Of a DNA stretch of 64,000 nucleotides, positions 43,600 to 53,282 are shown piece after piece. How positions within the stretch are numbered: position 1 is the stretch's first letter; every line of letters begins with the position of its first letter. Made by a program: the position numbers and the translations under genes. The notes under the pieces were generated by a model. The model was given only the letters and a program-made list of their open reading frames with translations, made no database searches and was not told the origin of the DNA. This stretch comes from Kaistella sp. SH40-3 (GTDB lineage Bacteria; Bacteroidota; Bacteroidia; Flavobacteriales; Weeksellaceae), in assembly GCF_030686865.1 (NCBI RefSeq), contig NZ_JAQYUS010000001.1, positions 558,001 to 622,000 on the forward strand, read 5' to 3'.

Positions 43600-44682
43600 A
43601 TGCCAAACAAAAAACACCAAATTAATGAAGAGAAAATCAAGCAAGTATTTTTGTTGCTTGTCATTATTATTCTTGCGGGTTTAATATGTTTTCACCTGTC
43701 CTTATTTGTCCCGTCGCTTTTAGGTGCAATTACGCTGTACGTTATTACCAGAAAATACAATCTTTATTTGCAGGAAGAACGGAAATGGAAACCTTGGATC
43801 GCATCGATGGTGATCATACTGGGAACTTTGGTGGTATTGATTTTACCGATTTATTTTATTGCGGATTTATTGATTGCGAAACTGGGAAATGCTTCTGCCT
43901 ACATGCAAAAATTTAATATTTTTATTGATAAAATACACGATTTCGTTTTTTCCAAAACGAATATAGATCTATTGAGCAAGGATAATCTAACCAAATTAAA
44001 AGAAGGCGTTGCTAAATTTTCTACTTCCGCATTGAGTGGAACATTTAACACTTTAACAGTAGTGGCTTCCATGTATTTTATCTTGTATTTCATGTTGGAA
44101 AAGCCACTTCTTTTTGAACGATTATTGAAAAGTTCAGCACCTTTAAAAAGAGCCAACGTTAATTTACTGGGAGAAAAAATCCGTAAAATGGTGATGGCAA
44201 ATGCAATCGGAATTCCAGTCGTGGCAATTGGTCAGGGTTTAATCGCTCTAATCGGTTATTTAATTTTTGGTGCACCAAGTGCGATATTATTATTTGCTTT
44301 AACCTGTGTCGGATCAATGCTTCCAATTGTTGGAGCCGCGATTGTATATATACCGGTTTGTATTTTTATGATTGCAGAAGGGAATGTTGGACCAGGTTTA
44401 GGACTGGCTGCTTATTGTTTAATCGTAGTGGGATTAACCGATAATTTATTAAGATTTACCTTGTTAAAGAAACTGGAAAACATACATCCGCTCAATACTG
44501 TTTTTGGAATTATAATGGGGATTAATCTTTTTGGCTTTATGGGTTTAATTTTTGGACCAATCCTTATATCAATTACCATTTTATTAATTCAGGTTTACCG
44601 CGATGAATTTTCAGATGATAATCCTGAACTGATTATGTCTGAACCAAAAGAAATCGAAGAAAAGATAGACCTAAGTATTTAA
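43600..44682 (+). CDS. AI-2E family transporter
   Basis: A 360-residue inner-membrane protein of the AI-2E/PerM family with eight predicted helices. The usual pattern is present: an N-terminal helix pair (VFLLLVIIILAGLICFHLSLF), a long amphipathic middle region, then AIGIPVVAIGQGLIALIGYLIFGAPSAILLFALTCVGSMLPIVGAAIVYIPV. The conserved end is NLFGFMGLIFGPILISITILLIQVY. Members export autoinducer-2 in some species or act as Na+/H+ antiporters in others, so the substrate is open. Confidence 0.88.
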   Translation: MPNKKHQINEEKIKQVFLLLVIIILAGLICFHLSLFVPSLLGAITLYVITRKYNLYLQEERKWKPWIASMVIILGTLVVLILPIYFIADLLIAKLGNASAYMQKFNIFIDKIHDFVFSKTNIDLLSKDNLTKLKEGVAKFSTSALSGTFNTLTVVASMYFILYFMLEKPLLFERLLKSSAPLKRANVNLLGEKIRKMVMANAIGIPVVAIGQGLIALIGYLIFGAPSAILLFALTCVGSMLPIVGAAIVYIPVCIFMIAEGNVGPGLGLAAYCLIVVGLTDNLLRFTLLKKLENIHPLNTVFGIIMGINLFGFMGLIFGPILISITILLIQVYRDEFSDDNPELIMSEPKEIEEKIDLSI

Positions 44683-44708
44683 AAAATTCTATTTAAAGAT
44701 AAACCAAT

Positions 44709-44972
44709 ATGATTCCTGAACTTCGCCCTGAAATACTGCAAGAAATCTGTAAAACCGAAATGCCTTTTGGTAAATACAAAGGAACTCTTTTGGTCGATTT
44801 ACCGATTAATTATCTGGAATGGTTTCATCGGCAGGGCATGCCGCCTGGAAAATTAGGAATGCAACTTTCTACCATTTTCGAAATAAAAATGAATGGGTTA
44901 ATGGATTTATTAACTCCATTACGAGGTAAAATTCCGCAAGCGCCTACCAAAAAGAAGGTTTATAAGTTTTAA
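44709..44972 (+). CDS. DUF3820 family protein
   Basis: An 87-residue protein whose core (MPFGKYKGTLLVDLPINYLEWFHRQGMPPGKLGMQLSTIFEI) matches the small DUF3820 family, annotated in databases as a putative quorum-sensing-regulated virulence factor, though no function is proven. The same short motif occurs near nucleases. It lies 26 bp after the AI-2E gene and is likely co-transcribed with it. Confidence 0.8.
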   Translation: MIPELRPEILQEICKTEMPFGKYKGTLLVDLPINYLEWFHRQGMPPGKLGMQLSTIFEIKMNGLMDLLTPLRGKIPQAPTKKKVYKF

Positions 44973-45018
44973 TATTCAACCGAATCATTAAAATTATTTT
45001 GCAATTTGAAAACTATTT

Positions 45019-47148
45019 CTATTTAAATAATTTCCCCACAATTTTTCCGATTTCCACAAAATCGCTGGCGTTACCTATGTCACGTGTATCTTTTCTATAT
45101 TCTACTTCATTTTGATAGGCAGGAAATATCAGTAAGAAATTTCTTTCACGGAAATGCTCGTTGAGATAATCCGGAACGTGCTGCATTTGTGGTAAATAGG
45201 AAGCCATTGAACGGTGCGCCATAAATAAAATCAGGGCGTCGTTTTCCTTCATTTTAGCAAACACTTTGGTGATTTCACTCCAGTTATTAAAAATAATAAA
45301 ACTAGCATCGATATTTGCTTTCTTTCTAATTTTCTCAATCATTGCAATCGTGAGGTCCGTTCCGTAAAATTCGATCTTAGATCCCGAATTTCTGGCAATA
45401 TTCCAAACCTTTAATAATGAATGGAAAAAACGCGATTCTTTTTCTGCATTTTCGGGTAAAATAACAACATATTTCTGAACTGTTGCGACGGGCTGTACCG
45501 CATGATAAACTAAAATATTAGCCGAACTATTGGTCAGATATCCACTGTATAAATTATAGACAAAACTTGGCGTGAATCCTTTCACTCCATCGATTCCGAT
45601 CATTAAATCGGTGATACCATATTCTTTAATAACATTGCTGACTCCATAAATAACATCTTTATCATAGCGGGTAATCGGAGTAATTTTAACATCTGCAGAA
45701 GCGCCAATATTAACGATTTGGTTTAGTAAGTTTTCTGCATTTTTTTTAGAGGAATCATTTTTCTCTTCATTAATGATATTTACCGCAAAGAGATTTTCAG
45801 ACGTGTTTTTTGATTTAATCAACAACGCAAGACTCGTCATTGGATCAATCGTACTGAGGTGGTTTACAGCCAATAAAATATTTTCTGTTTCTGGATTATT
45901 TTCTGAAATAGTGTTTTCATTATCGGCCTTAAGTAATTTTTCGGCATTTTTTTGAGTAACAAAAGAAGAGATGGTACAGGAAATAAGAATCAGCAGAATA
46001 CTTCCATTAAGAACGCTTTCGTCCAGCAATCTGATTGGTTCGCCTAAATCTGTTTCACCGATGATAATATTATATCCCACCGTAACTGTTGCTAAAGTTG
46101 CCGCCGCAGATGCTGAACTTAAACCGAAAATAATTCCACCTTCCGGCTTCGTGTATTTGAAAGTTTTCTGTGTTGCTACCGAAGCTAGATATTTTCCGCC
46201 AATAGAAATTGTAATCATTAACGCTGCAACCTTAATGGTTTCCAAATCTTTGAAGAAGACCGTAACATCAATTAACATTCCTACGCTGATCAGGAAGAAG
46301 GGGATAAAAATCGCGTTTCCCACAAATTCTACCCGATTCATTAATGATGAAGTTCGCGGAATTAATTTATTTAAAGCCAGTCCAGCCAGAAACGCCCCAA
46401 TAATCGCTTCAATGCCCGCAAGCTCTGCCAGAAGTGCAGCAAGGTAAATCATGACCAAAACGAAGATGTATTGTGATATTTTATCACTTACCTTTTTAAA
46501 AAACCATCTGCCTAAAATTGGAAATCCGATTAAAACGATTGCAGCAAAAAGAACAATACCTACCGATAATTTAGTCCAGAAAGCAGCGTTTACTTCTCCT
46601 GCGGTCATTCCGACCACTATTGCTAAAACTAATAACGCCAAAATATCGGTAATTACCGTTCCACCAACCGTAATATTTACCGCACGGTTTTTTACCACGC
46701 CTAATTTACTCACCAACGGGTAAGAAATAAGCGTGTGCGAAGAAAAGATACTTGCAAACAGGAAAGACGTTAGCCAATTGTATTCAAGAATAAAATGTGC
46801 CGCCGCAATCCCGAATACAAAGGGAATGATGAAAGTGTAGGCGCCGAAGCCCATACTTTTGTATTTGTTTTTCTTAAACTCTGCCAAATCGATTTCGAGG
46901 CCAGCGAGAAACATAATGTAAAGTAATCCTGTGGTTCCTGTAACTACAATACTGCTGTCTCTGGTCAGAATATTCAAGCCATTCGGGCCAACAACTGCTC
47001 CGGCGATAATTAAGCCGAGAAGATGCGGAACTTTGATTTTGTTGAGTAGTAAAGGTGCAGAGAGAATGATAATTAAAACTACCAAAAACTTAAGAACCGG
47101 ATCTTCCAAAGGAAGATCGAATTGTGACACTTTTAAGAGTGTGATCAT
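45019..47148 (-). CDS. CPA2-type cation:proton antiporter with cytosolic universal-stress-like domain
   Basis: A 709-residue protein. The N-terminal ~400 residues form 12-13 helices of the Na+/H+ exchanger fold (LLLNKIKVPHLLGLIIAGAVVGPNGLNIL, LLYIMFLAGLEIDLAEFKKNKYKSMGFGA, AGIEAIIGAFLAGLALNKLIP). The C-terminal ~300 residues look like two UspA-type domains (ILLAVNHLSTIDPMTSLALLIKS; YVVILPENAEKESRF). This architecture is common in Bacteroidota Kef/Nap antiporters; the ion is not determinable. It lies 3 bp behind a lipoprotein gene. Confidence 0.9.
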   Translation of the reverse strand: MITLLKVSQFDLPLEDPVLKFLVVLIIILSAPLLLNKIKVPHLLGLIIAGAVVGPNGLNILTRDSSIVVTGTTGLLYIMFLAGLEIDLAEFKKNKYKSMGFGAYTFIIPFVFGIAAAHFILEYNWLTSFLFASIFSSHTLISYPLVSKLGVVKNRAVNITVGGTVITDILALLVLAIVVGMTAGEVNAAFWTKLSVGIVLFAAIVLIGFPILGRWFFKKVSDKISQYIFVLVMIYLAALLAELAGIEAIIGAFLAGLALNKLIPRTSSLMNRVEFVGNAIFIPFFLISVGMLIDVTVFFKDLETIKVAALMITISIGGKYLASVATQKTFKYTKPEGGIIFGLSSASAAATLATVTVGYNIIIGETDLGEPIRLLDESVLNGSILLILISCTISSFVTQKNAEKLLKADNENTISENNPETENILLAVNHLSTIDPMTSLALLIKSKNTSENLFAVNIINEEKNDSSKKNAENLLNQIVNIGASADVKITPITRYDKDVIYGVSNVIKEYGITDLMIGIDGVKGFTPSFVYNLYSGYLTNSSANILVYHAVQPVATVQKYVVILPENAEKESRFFHSLLKVWNIARNSGSKIEFYGTDLTIAMIEKIRKKANIDASFIIFNNWSEITKVFAKMKENDALILFMAHRSMASYLPQMQHVPDYLNEHFRERNFLLIFPAYQNEVEYRKDTRDIGNASDFVEIGKIVGKLFK

Positions 47149-47151
47149 AAT

Positions 47152-47685
47152 TTAGTTTTTGATTTTTTCTAAGTCTATTGAAAATTTCGAAAGACAATTA
47201 TTGCCGCTTAATTCCCGGATTCCTTTCATTCTCCCTATTCGATCGTCTGAAACTTGCAAGGTGATTGCAGAAATATTGTTATCTGAACTTAGTTTGATTT
47301 CAGAACCGTTGTATTTCGCAGTATAAATTCTTTCACCGCCGCTTTTATTTGTGATTTTCACGCCGTCTTCAGAAAACTCCCAGATATCGTTTCGCTGGTC
47401 ACCAATTACATTTTCGGAACAATTTGAATCGGTACAAATCATTTTCCCATTCCATTTACCTAGGATGTTTGCCGGAATTTTTAGGGCAATTGCAGTATCG
47501 CTAATTTGTTCCAGACTATCACGCATCGCTTTTAATAATTCATAATCCTGTTTCTTTGCAGCAAATTCTTGTTCTTTGATTTGCAGACTTTTTTCTCTCT
47601 CTTTCAATTGATTGTCTTTTTTGGGATCATCGCAGGAAGTGAGTATTAAGGAGAAACTGAATAAGAATATTAAAAGGAATTTCAT
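47152..47685 (-). CDS. lipoprotein of unknown function
   Basis: A 177-residue lipoprotein: signal MKFLLIFLFSFSLILTSC with the lipobox LTSC (Cys18), then a coiled coil (LKEREKSLQIKEQEFAAKKQDYELLKAMRDSLEQI). A C-terminal beta-rich part follows with Cys pairs (ICTDSNCSENV, NNCLSKF). It resembles lipocalin-like small proteins but no family is assured. It is the first gene of a two-gene operon with the CPA2 antiporter. Confidence 0.75.
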   Translation of the reverse strand: MKFLLIFLFSFSLILTSCDDPKKDNQLKEREKSLQIKEQEFAAKKQDYELLKAMRDSLEQISDTAIALKIPANILGKWNGKMICTDSNCSENVIGDQRNDIWEFSEDGVKITNKSGGERIYTAKYNGSEIKLSSDNNISAITLQVSDDRIGRMKGIRELSGNNCLSKFSIDLEKIKN

Positions 47686-47723
47686 TTAGAATAAGTTTGT
47701 GATTGACTTTAAAATTATAAAAA

Positions 47724-47752
47724 AAATCCCGGATTAGAAAATCTCGGGATTA
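47724..47752 (-). terminator. Rho-independent terminator of the psd operon
   Basis: ATCCCG pairs with CGGGAT, the stem extending through ATT/AAT with a small irregularity; leftward it runs into TTTTTT. It lies 23 bp past the psd stop. Confidence 0.7.
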
Positions 47753-47775
47753 TAATGATATAATTTCTGTAGCAA

Positions 47776-48429
47776 CTATTCTTTCATTTTCGCAATAACA
47801 TTAATTCCTCCTTTTGTTTTGTCACCGATTTTACAAGTGATTTCGGTGTCAAGAGGTAAGAAGATATCCATTCGGGAACCGAATTTAATGAACCCGAATT
47901 CGTGACCTGCTTTTGCGTCATCACCTTCATTACTGTAGAATACAATTCGTCTAGCAACATAACCTGCAATCTGACGAAATACTACTTTATGGTTCGTTAA
48001 ACTTTCAATAGCAAGGGTTGTTCTTTCGTTTTCTGTAGAAGACTTTTCATGCCATGCTACCAAATATTTCCCCGGATGGTATTTTTTATAAATAACTTTT
48101 CCAGAAACCGGGTAACGGCAAATATGAACATTTAAAGGCGACATAAAGATCGAAATCTGAATTGCTTTTCCTTTAATAAATTCATCTTCATCAACTTCTT
48201 TGATCATCACGACCTTACCATCTACTGGGGCGATTACGTTTTCTTTGTGGTCTAAAATGTCCCGATGAGGTACTCGGAAAAACCAAAACACCAATCCGAA
48301 AATGATTAATAATGGAATGATGATTAGTAATCCCCACATGTGCAGGAAATGAATGGAAAGAAAACTGATTACTGCAAATAAGATACTTGCAACAATGATG
48401 GTTCCTTTTGACTCTTTATGAAGTTTCAT
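47776..48429 (-). CDS. psd: phosphatidylserine decarboxylase
   Basis: Psd makes phosphatidylethanolamine from phosphatidylserine. The 217-residue proenzyme has two N-terminal helices (TIIVASILFAVISFLSIHFLHMWGLLIIIPLLIIFGLVFWF) and APVDGKVVMIKEV, NVHICRYPVSGKV and RIVFYSNEGDD. The self-cleavage site is FGSRMDIFLP, where the pyruvoyl Ser follows Gly; this is the short (archaeal-type) PSD group rather than the LGST type. It starts 2 bp after cdsA, forming a phospholipid operon. Confidence 0.93.
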   Translation of the reverse strand: MKLHKESKGTIIVASILFAVISFLSIHFLHMWGLLIIIPLLIIFGLVFWFFRVPHRDILDHKENVIAPVDGKVVMIKEVDEDEFIKGKAIQISIFMSPLNVHICRYPVSGKVIYKKYHPGKYLVAWHEKSSTENERTTLAIESLTNHKVVFRQIAGYVARRIVFYSNEGDDAKAGHEFGFIKFGSRMDIFLPLDTEITCKIGDKTKGGINVIAKMKE

Positions 48430-48431
48430 GT

Positions 48432-49310
48432 TTATATTAATTTTTCTAAAATAAAGTACAAATATACAACAGGCACACAGATAATAAAACTATCTAAACG
48501 ATCCAGAATTCCGCCATGTCCTGGAATTACATTTCCGGAATCTTTAACCCCGAAATTTCTTTTTAACTGGCTTTCGACTAAATCACCTAACGGCCCGAAT
48601 ATGGAAACCAAAAGTCCAACGATGATGTAGTTTCCTCTTAAGTCTGGGTAATATTGCTCAATGAAATAACCAAGAATTATGGTGAAGAAAACTCCGCCTG
48701 CAAATCCTTCCCAGGTTTTTTTAGGAGAAATCTTTGGAGCCATTTTGTGTTTGCCTAAAAATTTACCAGTAAAGTAAGCAAAGGAATCGCTGCTCCATAT
48801 TAAAACGAACAGGAAGAAAACTTCTAAAGTAAAGGTGTTTCCTATAGTTGAAAATTTGGGTAATCCCAAAGAGAATCCAAATGGTAATGCTGTATAGATA
48901 ACGGTGAAGATAAGTTTTCCACTATCGTAATAAAGTTCTTTGGGGAAACGAAATAAAGTGACTACTGCAATAGCGATAAGTGAAATCCCTAATATTTCTG
49001 ATAAATTAAAATCGAAATCAAAGCCGTGATTGAAATATCTTTTGGAAAATAGTTGATAGAAAACAAAAAGAATTAAGGGGAAGACCACCCATTTTTCCCA
49101 ACTTTTTGGGTCGAACTTCATCATCTTTACACATTCCCACGCTCCCATGAAAAGGAAAAACGTCATTAAACCATAAAAAAGATTCTGCTGTTGTACAAGT
49201 CCTGGTGAAAGACCATTGATGAATTCTGCGCCCAGTGGAGTGGTGCAAAGAACGACAACTAAACCGTATAAAAGACCACCGAAAAGTCGTAGAACTAAAT
49301 TTTTATCCAA
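48432..49310 (-). CDS. cdsA: phosphatidate cytidylyltransferase
   Basis: CdsA makes CDP-diacylglycerol, the precursor of all phospholipids. The 292-residue membrane protein has about eight helices. The family signature region is SDSFAYFTGKFLGKHKMAPKISPKKTWEGFAGG, and the C-terminal consensus is FGPLGDLVESQLKRNFGVKDSGNVIPGHGGILDRLDS. It lies directly upstream of psd (2-bp gap) and behind the LUD gene (59-bp gap). Confidence 0.95.
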   Translation of the reverse strand: MDKNLVLRLFGGLLYGLVVVLCTTPLGAEFINGLSPGLVQQQNLFYGLMTFFLFMGAWECVKMMKFDPKSWEKWVVFPLILFVFYQLFSKRYFNHGFDFDFNLSEILGISLIAIAVVTLFRFPKELYYDSGKLIFTVIYTALPFGFSLGLPKFSTIGNTFTLEVFFLFVLIWSSDSFAYFTGKFLGKHKMAPKISPKKTWEGFAGGVFFTIILGYFIEQYYPDLRGNYIIVGLLVSIFGPLGDLVESQLKRNFGVKDSGNVIPGHGGILDRLDSFIICVPVVYLYFILEKLI

Positions 49311-49369
49311 AGTTGTATGATTAAATATTAGAGAAGATATTTTCTTTTAGATTACTTGATCCGAGGATT

Positions 49370-49951
49370 TTAATCTTCGAGCAAAAGTAAGAAAAGTTTT
49401 GTGTTATCTTTATTTGGAGTATCTAATTTAGAATTGCTTCCACTAATTGAAGTTAGGTTTCTAATATTTCCGTTGCGTTTGATTTTGCTCATGGCATCAT
49501 TCAAATTGGTCACAATCTGGGAAACATTAGCCATAATGATAATTTTTTCTGGTAAACGGGAAGAATGGTAGTGTAAAATGTTATTATGAGAAAGCATGAT
49601 TCTGCCATCATAAGCGATTAAGTACTCGCAGGTAATAAATGCACAATCATTAAAAAGTTCAAGTTCTGCAGTGTAAGGAACATTAACCACATTAAGGAAA
49701 TTTTTTAAATCATGATCCCAACAGAAGACCGATTTAACTTCTTCAATTTTTAGGATATGGTTTAAAGTCTGAAGGGCTTCTGCTTCATCAGCGCAGTAAT
49801 TAAAAAAACCGCCGGAATGCGTAAACAGTTGCGCAAACTTATAATCAAGGTCAGCATTTTTCAACTGATCCCCAAGTTTTACCAAATCCTGCTCATCATT
49901 CTCTTCAGGTTGATTTAGTATTTTTCCTACGAATTTCTTAAATAGACTCAA
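49370..49951 (-). CDS. LUD-domain (LutC-like) protein
   Basis: A 193-residue protein of the LUD family: TAELELFNDCAFITCEYLIAYDGRIMLSHN, followed by LPEKIIIMANVSQIVTNLNDAMSKIK and SISGSNSKLD, correspond to the LutC core. The N-terminal ~60 residues (KFVGKILNQPEENDEQD) are not conserved with LutC proper. No LutA or LutB partner is near, so lactate use is doubtful. It sits between ftsH and cdsA, an order I recall as common in Flavobacteriia. Confidence 0.75.
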   Translation of the reverse strand: MSLFKKFVGKILNQPEENDEQDLVKLGDQLKNADLDYKFAQLFTHSGGFFNYCADEAEALQTLNHILKIEEVKSVFCWDHDLKNFLNVVNVPYTAELELFNDCAFITCEYLIAYDGRIMLSHNNILHYHSSRLPEKIIIMANVSQIVTNLNDAMSKIKRNGNIRNLTSISGSNSKLDTPNKDNTKLFLLLLED

Positions 49952-50022
49952 TTCCTACTGTTTATGCGATTGTAATACAAAAATAGAAAATATTTGTTTA
50001 TTCAATCAATTAAATACAAAAA

Positions 50023-50056
50023 TCCTGATTATTTACAGTAATATAAATAATCAGGA
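50023..50056 (-). terminator. terminator of ftsH
   Basis: TCCTGATTATTTA and TAAATAATCAGGA form a perfect 13-bp stem around an 8-base loop; leftward the stem is followed by TTTTTG. It would separate ftsH from the LUD-cdsA-psd group. Confidence 0.8.
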
Positions 50057-50065
50057 ATGAATTTT

Positions 50066-52063
50066 TTACAGTTGCGTATTAGATTCAGGTGCAATAATCT
50101 CTGCTTCTTCAGCAGGAGTTTGTACTTTTTGGCTATTGGAAACGGGATGTTCTGTTAATTCTGGATCCCAAGCTCTACTGCCAAATACTTCTTCTAAATC
50201 TTCTCGGAAGATGACTTCTTTTTCTAGAAGTTTCGCAGCAAGTGCATCTAATTTATCTTTATTATCTGATAATATTTGTAATGCTCTTTGATACTGTGTT
50301 TCAATGATTTTCGAAATCTCTTCATCAATCATTTTCGCAGTTTGTTCAGAGTATGGTTTTCCGAAACTGTATTCAGATTGTCCGGTACTGTCGTAATAAG
50401 AGATGTTACCCACTTTATCATTAAGTCCATAAATGGTTACCATTGCTTGGGCTTGTTTGGTTACTCTTTCTAAATCAGAAAGTGCTCCCGTAGAAATATT
50501 TCCGAAGATGGTTTGCTCAGCAGCTCTACCACCTAAAGTTGCACACAACTCATCATTCATCTGTTCAGTCGTAGTCAGTTGTCTTTCATCTGGTAAGTAC
50601 CATGCTGCTCCTAAAGAGCGTCCTCTTGGTACGATGGTCACTTTCAGCAATGGTGCTGCGTGTTCTACCAACCAAGAAATCGTTGCGTGACCAGCTTCAT
50701 GATAAGCTACTCTTCTTTTTTCTGATGGCTTAATGGCTTTGTTTTTCTTTTCAAGACCACCGATAATTCTATCAACAGCATCTAAGAAATCTTGTGTAGT
50801 AACCGATTCATGTGAGTTTCTCGCTGCAATTAAAGCGGCTTCATTACAAAGGTTTGCGATATCTGCACCACTAAATCCAGGAGTTTGCTTTGCTAAAAAC
50901 TCTCGGTCAATATTCGGTTCTAATTTAATTTTTGCCAAATGCACATCGAAGATTTCTCTTCTTTCGTGCAATTCTGGTAAGTCTACATAAATTGAACGGT
51001 CAAAACGACCAGCTCTCATTAAAGCTTTGTCTAGAATATCGGCTCTGTTGGTTGCCGCCATTATAATCACATTGGTGTCGGTTCCAAATCCGTCCATTTC
51101 TGTTAATAACTGGTTCAGCGTATTTTCTCTTTCATCGTTACCACCAGTCATGTTTCCTTTTCCTCTGGCTCTACCAATCGCATCAATTTCATCAATGAAA
51201 ATAATCGCGGGTGATTTTGCTTTTGCCTGAGCAAATAGATCTCTAACACGAGATGCTCCAACTCCAACAAACATTTCTACAAAGTCAGAACCAGACAGGG
51301 AGAAGAAAGGAACCTTCGCTTCACCTGCAACGGCTTTTGCTAAAAGGGTTTTACCTGTTCCCGGAGGACCAACTAACAATACTCCTTTTGGGATTTTACC
51401 TCCCAATTTGGTGTATTTTTCAGAATTCTTTAAAAAGTCCACGACTTCCTGAACTTCTTCTTTTGCACCTTCTAATCCTGCAACATCCTTAAATGAAACT
51501 TGAATTTTATCTTTCTCATCAAAGAGTTTTGCTTTTGATTTACCGATGGAGAAGATTTGGCCACCGCCGCCACCGCCACCGCCGCCCATCATTTTGCGGA
51601 AAATCACAAAATAGAAAAGTGCCATAATTGCAATCCAGAATACTGCGGTAAATAATAATTCCATCATCGGATTCTTACCTTGTCCGTAATCTTTTTTTGT
51701 GGTGATTGCTGGGTTGTCTTGTTTAATTTTATCAAACTTTTCCAAGAAAAGTTGTAGGTCGCCATACGCTAATGTGTAATCAGGCTTTTCTGATAAATCA
51801 AAAACAGCAAATGGACTTCTTTCGTTCGTTTTTTGTTTCGTCGCTAATTCTGTTTTTGCTGCTTGGTTCAAAAAAACATCTGCTTTCTCAGTATCTTTGT
51901 ATACGAGGACGTTCTCCACTTTCCCTTGCTCCATTAATTTATAGAACGCTTCTTCATCTATTTGATTAGAGGTTGAATCGCTATTCATATTAGAAAAGAA
52001 AAAGAGCAAAATGGCTCCAATTGCTATTGGAAAGAACCAGTTAAATCCTTTATTATTGTTCAT
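50066..52063 (-). CDS. ftsH: ATP-dependent zinc metalloprotease FtsH
   Basis: FtsH degrades misfolded and regulatory membrane proteins. The start at 52063 ([16 protein letters not shown]) gives 665 residues; an ATG 14 codons earlier is unlike the family. Helices lie at about 9-25 and 134-156, and a run of nine glycines (160-168) links to the AAA+ domain. Walker A is GPPGTGKT (232-239), Walker B is [11 protein letters not shown], the second region of homology is present, and the zinc motif is HEAGH. It follows rsfS by about 50 bp. Confidence 0.96.
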   Translation of the reverse strand: MNNNKGFNWFFPIAIGAILLFFFSNMNSDSTSNQIDEEAFYKLMEQGKVENVLVYKDTEKADVFLNQAAKTELATKQKTNERSPFAVFDLSEKPDYTLAYGDLQLFLEKFDKIKQDNPAITTKKDYGQGKNPMMELLFTAVFWIAIMALFYFVIFRKMMGGGGGGGGGQIFSIGKSKAKLFDEKDKIQVSFKDVAGLEGAKEEVQEVVDFLKNSEKYTKLGGKIPKGVLLVGPPGTGKTLLAKAVAGEAKVPFFSLSGSDFVEMFVGVGASRVRDLFAQAKAKSPAIIFIDEIDAIGRARGKGNMTGGNDERENTLNQLLTEMDGFGTDTNVIIMAATNRADILDKALMRAGRFDRSIYVDLPELHERREIFDVHLAKIKLEPNIDREFLAKQTPGFSGADIANLCNEAALIAARNSHESVTTQDFLDAVDRIIGGLEKKNKAIKPSEKRRVAYHEAGHATISWLVEHAAPLLKVTIVPRGRSLGAAWYLPDERQLTTTEQMNDELCATLGGRAAEQTIFGNISTGALSDLERVTKQAQAMVTIYGLNDKVGNISYYDSTGQSEYSFGKPYSEQTAKMIDEEISKIIETQYQRALQILSDNKDKLDALAAKLLEKEVIFREDLEEVFGSRAWDPELTEHPVSNSQKVQTPAEEAEIIAPESNTQL

Positions 52064-52115
52064 ATCTTTTTTATAAAAATTTTGACGAAAAATGGTGCCC
52101 GTCAAGTTTCAGTAA

Positions 52116-52478
52116 TTAATTTTCGATTTTGGTAATCTGTGCATCACCCCAAAGTTCTTCTATGTCGTAGTACTCACGAGTTTCCCTTTGGAAAACATGC
52201 ACTACTACCGATACATAATCAAGTAGAATCCACAGAGAATTTTCTTCACCTTCTACATGCCAAGGTCGGTCTTGAAGTTCGTTACGAACCTTCTTTTGAA
52301 TATTACCTGAGATTGCAGAGACTTGCGTGTTGGAGTTTCCTGTACAAATTATAAAAGTTTGGGCAGCCGAATTTTCTATTTTAGATAAATCGAAAATCAT
52401 GATGTCTTCTCCGTTGGTATCTTGTATTGCTTCTACTACTTTGTCGATTAGTAGTTGCTTTTCTGTAATTTTGTTCAT
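52116..52478 (-). CDS. rsfS: ribosome silencing factor RsfS
   Basis: RsfS binds uL14 and blocks subunit joining when nutrients are scarce. The 120-residue protein has the DUF143 features: AIQDTNGEDIMIFDLSKIE, FIICTGNSNTQVSAISGNIQ, and EGEENSLWILLDYVSVVVHVFQRETREYYDIEELWGDA. It is probably first in an operon with ftsH and is divergent from birA. Confidence 0.95.
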   Translation of the reverse strand: MNKITEKQLLIDKVVEAIQDTNGEDIMIFDLSKIENSAAQTFIICTGNSNTQVSAISGNIQKKVRNELQDRPWHVEGEENSLWILLDYVSVVVHVFQRETREYYDIEELWGDAQITKIEN

Positions 52479-52565
52479 TAAAAATTTTGTATAATCTGCA
52501 AATTTATTGTTTTTTTATTTAATTAGTCTCAAATTTACCATTTCTAACTCTTAAAGTTTTCATAA

Positions 52566-53282
52566 ATGATGCGCTTGTGCTATCTTAGAGAATGTTCCTC
52601 AACCCACGATGAAATAGAGAAATTTATTTCTGCTGATACTCTTGATATCCAAGCCGTTTTCACCTTTAATCAAACCAAAGGAAAGGGTCAGTATGGAAAT
52701 ACCTGGGAGTCTAGCGAAAGATTAAGTTTGGCTTATTCAGTCGCAGTTCCCGAGGAACTCATTAAATTACCTAATCACATCTTCAATTTTCATACCGCTG
52801 AAGTCTTGGCTGATTTTCTTGCCAATCTGACAAATCATGTTCCTGAAATCAAGTGGCCAAACGATATCATTATTAATAAAAAAAAGATCTCCGGAATTTT
52901 AATTGAAAAGAGAATAATTAAATCAAGATCATATTTTCTGATTGGAATTGGTTTAAATGTTTTGGAAGAAAATTTCAGTCACCTACCAAAAGCAGGTTCT
53001 TTGCTCACCCAAACTGGACTTCGGTTTGACCTGGAAAGTCTAACCCATTCTCTACACGACTATTTAGTGGAGAATTTAATAAAACCAGTTTCTGAAAAAT
53101 GGGTAATGCAAAATCTAAATCGAAGGTTATTCCGAAAGAATTTAATTTCAGTTTTTGAAATCGGTCAATCAAGACAAAATGGCATCATTAAAAAAGTTGA
53201 TGAAGACGGATTTCTTTGGGTAGAACTAGAAAAAGATGGTTTGCAGAAATTCTTTCATAAAGAAATCACGCTTCTTTATTGA
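52566..53282 (+). CDS. birA: biotin-[acetyl-CoA-carboxylase] ligase
   Basis: BirA attaches biotin to the carboxyl-carrier protein through biotinyl-AMP. The 238-residue protein is the catalytic type without an N-terminal helix-turn-helix, so it does not act as a repressor. Motifs are RECSSTHDEIEKF, FNQTKGKGQYGNTWES (biotinyl-AMP loop), EIKWPNDIIINKKKISGILIEK and GIGLNVLEENF. Two Met codons start the frame. Its 3' end overlaps the convergent lptG-like gene by 7 bp. Confidence 0.93.
   Translation: MMRLCYLRECSSTHDEIEKFISADTLDIQAVFTFNQTKGKGQYGNTWESSERLSLAYSVAVPEELIKLPNHIFNFHTAEVLADFLANLTNHVPEIKWPNDIIINKKKISGILIEKRIIKSRSYFLIGIGLNVLEENFSHLPKAGSLLTQTGLRFDLESLTHSLHDYLVENLIKPVSEKWVMQNLNRRLFRKNLISVFEIGQSRQNGIIKKVDEDGFLWVELEKDGLQKFFHKEITLLY

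Noticed and set aside
45971-46723. Long rightward frames opposite the antiporter (158 and 90 residues)
   Set aside because: Antisense shadows of transmembrane-helix codons; composition mirrors the real gene.
50433-51230. Several frames of 67-85 residues opposite ftsH
   Set aside because: Antisense to conserved FtsH AAA+ domain; no promoter or family resemblance.
51572-51598. GCC/ACC-type trinucleotide run inside ftsH
   Set aside because: It encodes the poly-glycine linker (residues 160-168); such linkers are usual in Bacteroidota FtsH and it is not a separate repeat element.
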